A stretch of 64,000 nt of DNA from Pseudomonadota bacterium. GTDB taxonomy: Bacteria > Pseudomonadota > Gammaproteobacteria > Burkholderiales > Burkholderiaceae_C. Location of the stretch: positions 41,862 through 105,861 of the forward strand of contig JAKOZT010000044.1 of assembly GCA_029779845.1 (NCBI GenBank). The letters run 5' to 3'. Positions within the stretch are counted from its first letter, which is position 1. Every line of letters starts with the position of its first letter. The notes under the pieces were generated by a model. That model was not told the DNA's origin. It did not search any database and saw nothing but the letters and a program-made list of their open reading frames with translations. The position numbers and the translations under genes are program-made. Shown here piece by piece: positions 17,574 to 27,197 of this stretch.

Positions 17574-18595
17574 GCCACGTGCAGCAGCGTGCGCCGGATC
17601 TTCCCGCCCACGCGCTCGATGCGCCGCCAGCCGCTGTCGTCGTTCATCGTGATCCAGCGGCGCTCCTCGGCGCGGTAGAACCAGTCCTTGTCCTGCTGGT
17701 AGAACACCTGCGTGCCGGCGGCCTCCCAGATGTTGACGATCTCGTTGCCGTGCGCGCGCATCTCGTCGAAGTCCGTGGTGGCCTTCTGGCCCATCTCGCT
17801 GTAGTGCGCGTTCAGTTCGAGCAGCAGCGTGTTGACGTCGGCCGGCATGCGCTCGGCCTTCAGGCCGATCTTCACCGCCTCGTCGAGCAGGATCGGGTAG
17901 CTGTGCGAGGGGTACTTCGAGTTCAGTGTCGTCGCGATGCGCTCGGCCGCCGCCTCGTCGGCGATGTGATTCGCCAGCAGCTCGCGGCACAGCATGATCG
18001 ACAGCGACTCGGCCCGGTCCACCGCGCCGATCACCAGCGGGTGCACGTACTGGAACAGCGAGCGGTACGGGTTCTCGGCCGTGTCGCCCTGCTGTTCGCG
18101 CCACAGGCGGATCACGCGCGTCAGCTCGTCGAGGCTGACGCTGACGCGCTCGTTGTCGCGGTCCACCGGCGAGAGCGCGTGGTTCAGCGAGGTGTCCACC
18201 GCGGTCAGGTAGGCCGTCGGGCCCATCAGGATGCGGTCGGCGCCCAGCGCGATCATCGTCGCGGCCGAGGCGCATTCGAGCGGCACCAGCGCGACGAGCT
18301 GGCGGCAATGCTGGCGCAGCAGGTTGACCAGGCGCAGCGACACCTGGCCGCTGCCGCCGTCGGATTTGATGAAGAGATGGATCGTGTCGTGCTGCCCGAG
18401 CCGGCCCAGCACGTCGTACAGCGCCAGCACGTCGGAGTGGCACACCGAGCCGCGCGGGTTGTTCCAGTAGCTGACGATCGGCCCGCCCAGGCGCTCGGCG
18501 AGCTTGGCGATCACCGCCTGCGTCTTGGCGAACAGCACCGGCGGCTGCTTGATGCGGGGCTTGCGGCTGTCCAGGGTCGGGTCGGTGTCGGTCAT
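17570..18595 (-). CDS. SDH-type Clp-fold serine protease-like protein
   Basis: The 341-aa protein resembles the serine dehydrogenase proteinase family of ClpP/crotonase-fold proteases. Key regions are IVSYWNNPRGSVCHSDVLALYDVLG, IHLFIKSDGGSGQVSLRLVNLLR (oxyanion-loop region) and LVPLECASAATMIALGADRILMG, in which Ser of ASAATM is the likely nucleophile. There is no signal peptide or membrane segment, so it should be cytoplasmic. A charged C-terminal region (HGNEIVNIWEAAGTQVFYQQDKDWFYRAEERRWITM) follows. Monocistronic. Substrate unknown; the family is poorly characterised. Confidence 0.8.
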   Translation of the reverse strand: MTDTDPTLDSRKPRIKQPPVLFAKTQAVIAKLAERLGGPIVSYWNNPRGSVCHSDVLALYDVLGRLGQHDTIHLFIKSDGGSGQVSLRLVNLLRQHCRQLVALVPLECASAATMIALGADRILMGPTAYLTAVDTSLNHALSPVDRDNERVSVSLDELTRVIRLWREQQGDTAENPYRSLFQYVHPLVIGAVDRAESLSIMLCRELLANHIADEAAAERIATTLNSKYPSHSYPILLDEAVKIGLKAERMPADVNTLLLELNAHYSEMGQKATTDFDEMRAHGNEIVNIWEAAGTQVFYQQDKDWFYRAEERRWITMNDDSGWRRIERVGGKIRRTLLHVA

Positions 18596-18669
18596 GGGCG
18601 GCGGTCGTCGGGTGGAGCGGCGAGCCTAACCGAGCGGCGCGGCGCCGCTGCCGGCATACTGCGCCGGCC

Positions 18670-19605
18670 ATGAACGATCCCACGAGTTTTCAACGCATCG
18701 CCGTCGTCGGCGCCGGTGCGGTCGGCAGCTGGTTCGGCGCGATGCTGGCGCGTGCCGGGCATTCCGTCGTGCTGATCGGCCGGCCGGCGCACGTCGAGGC
18801 GATCCGGCGCGGCGGGCTGCGGCTGCAATCGCAGGCCGGCAGCGAGGTCGTGCGAGTCGAGGCCGACACCGACATCGCCGCGGTGCGCGGCGCCGACCTC
18901 GTGCTCGTCTGCGTGAAGTCGCCCGACACCGAGGCGGCGGCGCGTGCGATGGCGCCGCATCTCGATGCGCAAGCGCTGGTGCTGAGCCTGCAGAACGGCG
19001 TGGACAACGCCGCGGCGATCGCGCGCCACGTGCCGTGCGCGGTGGTGCCCACGGTGGTCTACGTCGCCACCGCGCTGCCCGAGCCCGGCACGGTCGTGCA
19101 CCACGGCCGCGGCGATCTGGTGATCGGCTCGAGCGACGCGACCCTGCAGCCGCGCCTGCGCGCCGTGGCCGAGCTGTTCGTCGCTGCGCAGGTGCCGGTG
19201 GCGATCTCTCCCGACGTGATGGGCGCGTTGTGGCGCAAGCTGATGCTCAACTGCGCCTACAACGCGATCTCGGCGATCGCGCAGCAGCCCTACGGCCGCA
19301 TGGCCGCGGTGCCGGAGATCCACCTGCTGATGCGCGAGGTGGTCGAGGAAGTGGTGGCCGTGGCGCGCGCCGACGGCCAGGCGCTCGCGCTGGCCGAATG
19401 CGTGCAGGCGATGGAAGCGCTCGCGCCGGCGATGCCGGCGCAGTTCTCGTCCACCGCGCAGGACGTGGCGCGCGGCAAGCGCAGCGAGATCGACCACCTC
19501 AACGGCTTCATCGCCCGGCGCGGCGCCGAACTCGGCGTGGCCACGCCGGTGAACCGCGCGCTGCATGCGCTGGTGAAGCTGATCGAGGCGCAGCGCACTC
19601 CCTAG
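18670..19605 (+). CDS. 2-dehydropantoate 2-reductase-family oxidoreductase (PanE/ApbA-like)
   Basis: The 311-aa protein has an N-terminal Rossmann fold (IAVVGAGAVGSWFGAMLARAGHSVVLIGR, residues 10-38), the family segment LVLVCVKSPDTEAAARA, LSLQNGVDN and a C-terminal helical domain with the conserved KLMLNCAYNAISAI (catalytic Lys) and SSTAQDVARGKRSEIDHLNGFI. PanE reduces ketopantoate to pantoate with NADPH for pantothenate synthesis; many paralogues act on other 2-oxoacids, so the exact substrate is uncertain. It stands alone, divergent from the Clp-fold protease. Confidence 0.85.
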   Translation: MNDPTSFQRIAVVGAGAVGSWFGAMLARAGHSVVLIGRPAHVEAIRRGGLRLQSQAGSEVVRVEADTDIAAVRGADLVLVCVKSPDTEAAARAMAPHLDAQALVLSLQNGVDNAAAIARHVPCAVVPTVVYVATALPEPGTVVHHGRGDLVIGSSDATLQPRLRAVAELFVAAQVPVAISPDVMGALWRKLMLNCAYNAISAIAQQPYGRMAAVPEIHLLMREVVEEVVAVARADGQALALAECVQAMEALAPAMPAQFSSTAQDVARGKRSEIDHLNGFIARRGAELGVATPVNRALHALVKLIEAQRTP

Positions 19606-19682
19606 GCTGTCGCGGCTCGCTAGGGGTGGGAGCGGCGCGTGCCGCCGCCTAGGGTGGAGGCACGCAACCCCGAGGAGCTTCC

Positions 19683-21350
19683 ATGCCCAAAACAAGCAAG
19701 GCCGCGACGCCTGTCGCCCGCGATCTCACGCGCATCGACATCCGCCGCCCGCCGTGGCTGGACGAGATCCTCGTGCCCTGGCACCAGTGCGCGCAGCGCA
19801 TCCTCGTCGTCGCCGACGGGCTCGACTTCAACGAGGGCAACGGCTTCGGCCTGACGCGCTTCCTGCTCGCGCTGGAGACCGCGTCGCCCTACGGCCTGGC
19901 GCCGGTGATCCACATCGCGCACCGCGACGACAGCGACGCCGTGGCGAGCGCGGCGATGAAGGCGAAGTTCACGTTCCACAAGAACTTCCGCTTCGTCAAC
20001 TCGACCGCCGCGCACGCGCTGATGAACGGCAGCACGCGCCGCTTCGACCAGCTGTGGATCTTCGGCATAGCCTCGGCGCCGATTCCCGACGACGAGGTGC
20101 GCGTGATCGCCGCCTTCATGGCCGCGCGCGGCGGCGTGTTCGCCACCGGCGACCACGAGAACCTCGGCCAGGGCATCAGCGGGCGGCTGCCGCGCATCCG
20201 CAAGATGCGCGAGTGGGCCGGCGTGCCGGTCGGCGGACCGAACCGCATCGACACGGTCAACCAGCCTTCGCCCGACGGCGAGTGGAACTTCGACAGCCAG
20301 TCCGACGTGCTGCCGCAGCGCATCTTCCCGCACTTCGACACCTCGACCGGCAGCCCGCTCGCGCACCCGCTGCTGCGCCTGCCCGGCAGCACCGACCCGC
20401 GCTTCGGCGTGATCGACGTGCTGCCCGACCATCCGCACGAAAGCGAGTGCTACGCCGGCACCGCGCTGCACCAGCCCTACAACCTCGTCAGCGGCGTCGA
20501 CGGCAACGAGTTCCCGACGCTGCCGGGCAGCAGCACGCGTCTCTCGCCGCAGATCGTCGCCACCTCGATGTCGGGCGGGCGCATCTTCGAGAAGGGGCCG
20601 GTCGCGCCGCGCTGCTTCGGCGCGATCTCGGCCTACGACGGGCACCGCGTGTCGCTCGGGCGCATCGTCTGCGACGCCACCTGGCATCACTTCGTCAACA
20701 TCAACCTCGATGGCACCGGCTCGGGCCGCAGCGGGCTGGGCGCCTTCGTGCCGCCGGGCTCCGGCAACTTCGTGCCCAACGCCGAGTTCGCCAAGATCGC
20801 CCAGTACTACCGCAACATCGCCCAGTGGATCGCGCCGGTGCGCTGGTGCCGCTGGTACCTCGACCTGGTGGCGATCCGCTACACCTTCCCGCTGTTCGAG
20901 GAGGTGCGCGAAGTGCCGCCGCGCCCGCCCTGGCCGTGGCCGGAGCTGGTGGCGCTGGGCGCGCGCGTCGAGGCCGCGCTCGATCTGCGCGACGGGCGCG
21001 GCACGGCGGCCGGCTTGGTCGGCGAGCTGCTCGCGGCGCAGCCGGCCTTCGAGGCGCTGGCCGGCGTCAACGGCGCGGCCAGCCCGGCGCCGCTGCTGCC
21101 CGCGGCGGAGTTCCGCCTCGGTGTACTGGGCGCGCTGGCGCAAGCGGTGTTCGCCGGCCTGCCGCCGGCGCCCTGGGCGCTGCGCGCGCAGTTCGAGAAG
21201 TCGCGCGACCCGCATGCCGAGGTCGACAAGCTGTTCGCGCGCGCCGTGGCGCAGGCGCTGCGCGACGGCCCGGCGCACTACGCGAAGGCGGCACGCGGCA
21301 CGCTGGCGGTGCTGGAGAAGCTGGGGACGCTGGAGAAGGCGGCGCGCTGA
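19683..21350 (+). CDS. Hypothetical protein with glutamine-amidotransferase-like fold
   Basis: A 555-aa soluble protein without signal peptide. Residues 1-330 show features of the class I glutamine amidotransferase/ThuA-like fold: RILVVADGLDFN, FDQLWIFGI, VIAAFMAARGGVFATGDHENLGQGI and IVCDATWHHFVNINL, the last resembling a motif I associate with uncharacterised proteins of this fold. The catalytic Cys-His pair of true amidotransferases is not evident. The C-terminal 150 residues are helical and Ala-rich. No family name is recalled. It is 77 bp after the reductase gene and 43 bp before the DUF1615 lipoprotein. Confidence 0.55.
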   Translation: MPKTSKAATPVARDLTRIDIRRPPWLDEILVPWHQCAQRILVVADGLDFNEGNGFGLTRFLLALETASPYGLAPVIHIAHRDDSDAVASAAMKAKFTFHKNFRFVNSTAAHALMNGSTRRFDQLWIFGIASAPIPDDEVRVIAAFMAARGGVFATGDHENLGQGISGRLPRIRKMREWAGVPVGGPNRIDTVNQPSPDGEWNFDSQSDVLPQRIFPHFDTSTGSPLAHPLLRLPGSTDPRFGVIDVLPDHPHESECYAGTALHQPYNLVSGVDGNEFPTLPGSSTRLSPQIVATSMSGGRIFEKGPVAPRCFGAISAYDGHRVSLGRIVCDATWHHFVNINLDGTGSGRSGLGAFVPPGSGNFVPNAEFAKIAQYYRNIAQWIAPVRWCRWYLDLVAIRYTFPLFEEVREVPPRPPWPWPELVALGARVEAALDLRDGRGTAAGLVGELLAAQPAFEALAGVNGAASPAPLLPAAEFRLGVLGALAQAVFAGLPPAPWALRAQFEKSRDPHAEVDKLFARAVAQALRDGPAHYAKAARGTLAVLEKLGTLEKAAR

Positions 21351-21393
21351 ACGCGGGGCAGGGCTCGCGCAGGCGAGGGCAGAATGCGGCGCC

Positions 21394-22506
21394 ATGCCGC
21401 ACCGCCTTCGCCTCGCCTGCGCCGCGCTGGCCGCCATCTTGCTGATTGCCGGCTGCGCGACGCCGCCCGCCGCGCCGCAAGGCATGGGCCCGAGCGACGC
21501 GCGCGAGGCGGTGCTGCGCGTGCTGCCGGCGAGCCTGCCCGACCGCGCCGGCTGGGCCGCCGACATCCACGCCGCGCTGGCCGCGCAGGAACTGCCCTCC
21601 ACGGCACAGAACCTGTGCGCGGTGATGGCCGTCGCCGAGCAGGAGTCGGGCTACCGCGCCGACCCGGCGGTGCCGGGCCTGTCGGCGATCGCCTGGAAGG
21701 AGATCGAGCGCCGTGCCGACTCGGCCGGCGTGCCGATGTTCGCGCTGCGCGGCGCGCTGGCGCTGTCGTCGCCGAACGGGCGCAGCTACGCCGAGCGCAT
21801 CGACGCGGTGAAGACCGAGCGCCAGCTCAGCGAGGTGTTCGAGGATTTCATCGGCATGGTGCCGATGGGCCGGAGCCTGCTCGCCGACCGCAACCCGGTG
21901 CGCACCGGCGGGCCGATGCAGGTGAGCATCGCCTTCGCCGAAGCGCAGGCGAAGCAGCGGCCTTATCCCTACGAGCTGCGCGAGTCGGTGCGGCGCGAGG
22001 TGTTCACGCGCCGCGGCGGCCTGTACTTCGGCGCGGCGCACCTGCTCGGCTACGAGGCGCCGTACGAGCAGACCATCTACCGCTTCGCCGACTTCAACGC
22101 CGGGCGTTGGGCGAGCCGCAACGCGGCGTTCCAGAACGCGCTCGCGGTGGCCTCGGGCCTGCCCGTCACGCCCGACGGCGACCTGGTCGCGCCCGGCGCG
22201 CAGCGCGGCGAGACCGAGCGCGCCGCGCAATCGCTGGCCGGGCGGCTGGGCATGAGCGAAACGGCGATCCGGCGCGATCTCGACCGCGGCGAAGGCCCCG
22301 GCTTCGAGAAGACCGCGCTCCACGAGCGTGTGTTCGCCTACGCCGAGCAGCTCGACCGCCGCGCGCTGCCGCGCGCCGCGCTGCCCAGGATCGAGCTGCA
22401 CAGCCCGAAGATCACGCGCAAGCTCACCACCGAGTGGTTCGCCCGGCGCGTCGACGAACGCTACCGGCGCTGCCTGGAGCGCATGGCCGCGGCGCGCGAC
22501 GATTGA
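21394..22506 (+). CDS. DUF1615 family lipoprotein
   Basis: The 370-aa protein starts with a lipoprotein signal peptide (LLIAGC, Cys near residue 21). The body matches DUF1615 proteins: QNLCAVMAVAEQESGYRADPAVPGL resembles a lysozyme-like catalytic-site region, followed by RTGGPMQVSIAFAEA, RRGGLYFGAAHLLGYEAPYEQTIYRFADFNAGRWASRNAAFQNA and a helical C-terminus. It is probably an outer-membrane or periplasmic protein with a lytic transglycosylase-like fold, which is inference from the EQES pattern. The frame is open upstream but only the ATG at 21394 gives the signal peptide. Confidence 0.8.
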   Translation: MPHRLRLACAALAAILLIAGCATPPAAPQGMGPSDAREAVLRVLPASLPDRAGWAADIHAALAAQELPSTAQNLCAVMAVAEQESGYRADPAVPGLSAIAWKEIERRADSAGVPMFALRGALALSSPNGRSYAERIDAVKTERQLSEVFEDFIGMVPMGRSLLADRNPVRTGGPMQVSIAFAEAQAKQRPYPYELRESVRREVFTRRGGLYFGAAHLLGYEAPYEQTIYRFADFNAGRWASRNAAFQNALAVASGLPVTPDGDLVAPGAQRGETERAAQSLAGRLGMSETAIRRDLDRGEGPGFEKTALHERVFAYAEQLDRRALPRAALPRIELHSPKITRKLTTEWFARRVDERYRRCLERMAAARDD

Positions 22507-22507
22507 C

Positions 22508-22533
22508 GACGTTTCGGTGCCCGCCGAAACGTC
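22508..22533. promoter_or_regulatory. Perfect 10-bp palindrome before ArsR-type gene
   Basis: GACGTTTCGG (22508-22517) and CCGAAACGTC (22524-22533) are perfect inverted repeats with a six-base spacer, 31 bp before the ArsR-type gene start. A TTGACG at 22503-22508 resembles a -35 element overlapping the left arm. It may be the autoregulatory operator; without a T-run it is a weaker candidate for a terminator of the lipoprotein gene. Confidence 0.5.
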
Positions 22534-22564
22534 CGCCCGCTGCGTTGCGATAGCCTGAGGCCCG

Positions 22565-23263
22565 ATGAGCATCCCGCGCGAACACGAACCCCGTCTCGCC
22601 CGCAGCGCCGCGATGGTGGCCGACGCGGCGCGCTCGCGCATGCTCTCGCGGCTGCTCTCCGGCGAGGCGGCCACGGCCGGCGAACTGGCCGCGGCCGCCT
22701 CGGTGACGCCGGCCACCGCCAGCGGCCACCTCGCGCAACTGCTGGCGGCCGGCTTCGTGCTGTGCGAGCCGCGCGGCCGGCACCGCTACTACCGCCTCGC
22801 CAGCCCGACGGTGGCGCACGCGCTCGAAGCCCTCGCGCTGGTGGCCGAGGCGGGCGAGCGCGACGCCGCCTGGCAGCGCCCCGAGCGTGCCCGGCTGCGC
22901 GAGGCGCGCTGCTGCTACGGCCACCTCGCCGGCCGGCTCGGCGTGCGCCTGTTCGATGCGCTGCGCGCGCGCGACGGCCTGCGCGTCGCGGCCGACGGCT
23001 TCACGCTCAGCGAGGCCAGCCGCGCCTGGCTCGGCGAAGCGCTCGGCTTCGCGCCCGCCGCGCCGAACGGGCGGCGGCGCTACGCCTATGCCTGCATGGA
23101 CTGGTCGGAGCGGCGCGACCACCTTGCCGGCCAGCTCGCCGACGAGCTGCTCGGCCACTGCCTGGAACGCGGATGGCTGAAGCGCGGCGAAGGCCGCGCG
23201 CTGGCGCTCACGCCGCCCGGGCAGCGCGCCCTGCTCGGCGCGCTGGGCGCCGACCCGCCTTGA
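22565..23263 (+). CDS. ArsR-family winged-helix regulator
   Basis: The 232-aa protein has an N-terminal winged helix (ARSRMLSRLLSGEAATAGELAAAASVTPATASGHLAQLLAAGFVLCEPRGRHRYYRLASP, about residues 20-80). The extended C-terminal half carries CCYGHLAGRLGVRLFDAL and RRYAYACMDWSERRDHLAGQLADELL, a layout shared by a subgroup of ArsR-like regulators with a long C-terminal domain. Cys115-Cys116 and the His residues nearby could bind a ligand or metal, but this is not established. A perfect palindrome upstream suggests autoregulation. norC begins 118 bp downstream. Confidence 0.85.
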   Translation: MSIPREHEPRLARSAAMVADAARSRMLSRLLSGEAATAGELAAAASVTPATASGHLAQLLAAGFVLCEPRGRHRYYRLASPTVAHALEALALVAEAGERDAAWQRPERARLREARCCYGHLAGRLGVRLFDALRARDGLRVAADGFTLSEASRAWLGEALGFAPAAPNGRRRYAYACMDWSERRDHLAGQLADELLGHCLERGWLKRGEGRALALTPPGQRALLGALGADPP

Positions 23264-23273
23264 TCTGGCGCAA
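23260..23273. promoter_or_regulatory. Candidate Dnr/FNR-type site 1 upstream of norC
   Basis: CTTGATCTGGCGCAAG at 23259-23274 differs in three of sixteen positions from the palindrome CTTGAACTGGTTCAAG found before nirS. Its left half is a perfect FNR half site (TTGAT). It overlaps the stop of the ArsR-type gene and is 115 bp from the norC start, which is rather far for direct class II activation. Confidence 0.4.
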
Positions 23274-23308
23274 GCCAGCCCCCTTCGCGCCGGGGCGAGG
23301 GCGCTTTC

Positions 23309-23322
23309 TTATCCAAGTTCAA
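23309..23322. promoter_or_regulatory. Candidate Dnr/FNR-type site 2 upstream of norC
   Basis: TTATCCAAGTTCAA has one perfect right half site (TTCAA) and a poor left half. Its centre is 66 bp from the norC ATG, so a -41.5 activator would place transcription start near 23357, with TAGGCT (23344-23349) as a possible -10 and GGAGG at about 23369-23373 before the ATG. Position is good, sequence match weak. Confidence 0.4.
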
Positions 23323-23381
23323 GGAAGTTCCCGACCAGATCCGTAGGCTATCGCCATCGACAACCTGCGGAGGTTCTTTCC

Positions 23382-25236
<1,855 letters not shown>

Positions 25237-25250
25237 GTTGAGCTAAGGTC

Positions 25251-26060
25251 ATGGAGATGACGAGCGCACGGCAGATCGCGGCGGTGCCGTACTACGCCGC
25301 GCAGGGCGGCGAGTGCGCCCTGTTCGAGCGCGCGCACGCCGCCCGGCTGCCGCTGCTCATCAAGGGCCCCACCGGCTGCGGCAAGACGCGCTTCGTCGAG
25401 CACATGGCGGCGCGGCTCGGCCGCCCGCTGGTGACGGTGAGCTGCCACGACGATCTCTCCGCGGCCGACCTCGTCGGCCGCCACCTGATCGCCGGCGGCG
25501 ACACCGTGTGGTGCGACGGCCCGCTGACGCGCGCGGTGCGCGAAGGCGCGATCTGCTATCTCGACGAGGTGGTGGAAGCGCGCAAGGACACCACCGTCGT
25601 GCTGCACCCGCTGGCCGACGACCGCCGCGTGCTGCCGATCGAGCGCACCGGCGAGGCGATCCCGGCCGCGCCGGGCTTCATGCTGGTGATCTCCTACAAC
25701 CCCGGCTACCAGAACCTGCTCAAGGGCCTGAAGCCGAGCACGCGCCAGCGCTTCGTCGCGCTGACGCTGGGCTACCCGGAGGCGGCGGTGGAACGCACCA
25801 TCGTCGAAGCCGAGAGCGGCTGCGGCGCGGCCACCGCCGCGCGTTTGGTGACGCTGGCGCAGGCGCTGCGGCGGCTGACCGACCACGACCTCGAAGAAAC
25901 CGCCAGCACCCGGCTGCTGGTGATGGCGGGGCGGCTGGCGGCCGGCGGCATGCCGCTGCGCGCGGCCTGCCACGCCGCCATCGTCGACGCGCTGACCGAC
26001 GACGCCGACACCGCGCGCGCTCTCGGCGAAGTGCTCGGCGCCGTGATCGGCGATGAATGA
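25251..26060 (+). CDS. norQ: MoxR-type AAA ATPase NorQ
   Basis: NorQ (NirQ/CbbQ family) works with NorD to insert the non-haem iron into NorB. The 269-aa protein has Walker A KGPTGCGKTRFVEHMA, the CbbQ-type segment LVTVSCHDDLSAADLVGRHLI, Walker B AICYLDEVVEAR, sensor region VISYNPGYQNLLKGLKPSTRQRF and a C-terminal helical domain. It starts 14 bp after norB and its end overlaps the next gene by eight bases. It may also serve the haem-copper enzymes encoded at 50-57 kb, which is speculation. Confidence 0.95.
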   Translation: MEMTSARQIAAVPYYAAQGGECALFERAHAARLPLLIKGPTGCGKTRFVEHMAARLGRPLVTVSCHDDLSAADLVGRHLIAGGDTVWCDGPLTRAVREGAICYLDEVVEARKDTTVVLHPLADDRRVLPIERTGEAIPAAPGFMLVISYNPGYQNLLKGLKPSTRQRFVALTLGYPEAAVERTIVEAESGCGAATAARLVTLAQALRRLTDHDLEETASTRLLVMAGRLAAGGMPLRAACHAAIVDALTDDADTARALGEVLGAVIGDE

Positions 26061-27048
26061 CAGTGCGTTCGCACTGGCGGTGAACGACGCCGCGCCGCCG
26101 GCGCGGCGCATGGCCCGGCTGCAGCGCCGGCGCCGCGTTTTCCAGATCGGCTTCTTCGCGCTGTTCGTGCTCGCGCCCATCCTCGACCTGCTGCGCTTCG
26201 ACCTGAACCAGACGCAGCTGTGGGTGCTGGGCATGCGCTGGTCGCTGGGCATCGACGACTTCGTCCGCGGCGACATCTCGGCCACGCAGGCGGCGCTGAA
26301 CATCATCGCGCGCGCGATCGTGCCGGGCGTCGTGCTGGCGGTCGGCTTCATGACGGTGGCCTGGCGCTACGGGCGCCTGTACTGCGGCTGGCTGTGCCCG
26401 CACTTCTCGCTGGTCGAATCGTTCAACGGCCTGCTGCAGCGCGCCAGCGGCAAGCTCAGCGTCTGGGACAGGCAGCGCACGCTGCCGGCCGGGCGCCAGC
26501 CCGATGCGCGCTGGTGGCCGGTGTTCTTCGTCGCCTGTGCGCTGTTCGGCTTCGTGTGGGCGATCACGCTGCTGAGCTACCTGCTGCCGCCGCGCGAGAT
26601 CTGGGGCAACCTGGTCTCGGGCACGCTGACGCCCAACCAGGCGCGCTTCATCGCCATCGGCAGCGTGGTGTTCACGCTCGAATTCATGTTCGCCCGGCAC
26701 TTGTTCTGCCGCTTCGGCTGCGCGGTCGGCCTGTTCCAGAGCCTGGCCTGGATGGCGAACCCGAAGGGCCTGGTGGTGGCCTTCGACCGCGATCGCGCGC
26801 GCGATTGCCGCAGTTGCACGACGGCCAGCGCGCCCAACGGCTCGGCCTGCGACGTGGCCTGCCCGATGCGCCTGAACCCGCGCAACATCAAGCGCATGAT
26901 GTTCTCGTGCGTGCAGTGCGGCCAGTGCCTGACCGAATGCGAGACCTCGCACGAAGTGCAGGCGCGCGGTCCGAACCTGGAATGGAAGGTCGGGCTCGAT
27001 GCGGTGCGCGAGACGCTGCGCCAGCGCCGCGAAGACAAGGGTCACTGA
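26053..27048 (+). CDS. 4Fe-4S membrane protein of NapH/NosR/CcoG type in nor operon
   Basis: A 331-aa membrane protein with about five hydrophobic helices, cysteine pairs in loops (YCGWLCPHFS and CRFGCAVGLFQS, as in NapH/NosR/CcoG) and two C-terminal ferredoxin-like clusters (CRSC...CDVACPM and CVQCGQCLTECE). Such proteins pass quinol or other electrons to periplasmic or metallocentre-assembly partners. Here it is embedded between norQ and norD, overlapping norQ by eight bases, which is not the usual norCBQD order. A role in NOR maturation or electron supply is inferred from position only. Confidence 0.85.
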   Translation: MNDSAFALAVNDAAPPARRMARLQRRRRVFQIGFFALFVLAPILDLLRFDLNQTQLWVLGMRWSLGIDDFVRGDISATQAALNIIARAIVPGVVLAVGFMTVAWRYGRLYCGWLCPHFSLVESFNGLLQRASGKLSVWDRQRTLPAGRQPDARWWPVFFVACALFGFVWAITLLSYLLPPREIWGNLVSGTLTPNQARFIAIGSVVFTLEFMFARHLFCRFGCAVGLFQSLAWMANPKGLVVAFDRDRARDCRSCTTASAPNGSACDVACPMRLNPRNIKRMMFSCVQCGQCLTECETSHEVQARGPNLEWKVGLDAVRETLRQRREDKGH

Positions 27049-27061
27049 AGTGAAACCTACC

Positions 27062-27184
27062 CCCGTTCGGGCTGAGCCCTTCGACAAGGCTCAGGACAGG
27101 CTTGTCGAAGCCCGCTCGCGAACCTCGCTGACCCTTCGACAAAGGGACTTCGACAAGCTCAGTCCCCTGCTCAGGGCGAACGGG
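27062..27184. repeat. Dispersed TTCGACAAGCTCAG repeat element, copy 2
   Basis: A compound element framed by CCGTTCGGGCTGAG and CTCAGGGCGAACGG, with four internal copies, in both orientations, of the TTCGACAAG core. It fills the gap between the 4Fe-4S gene and norD and ends 13 bp before the norD ATG, so it could fold in the mRNA and modulate norD expression. Confidence 0.8.
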
Positions 27185-27197
27185 AGGGTTCACTGAC

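Noticed and set aside
27062..27184. CRISPR-like array in the repeated TTCGACAAG region
   Set aside because: Repeats are inverted as well as direct, irregularly spaced and without unique spacers; it is a dispersed palindromic element.
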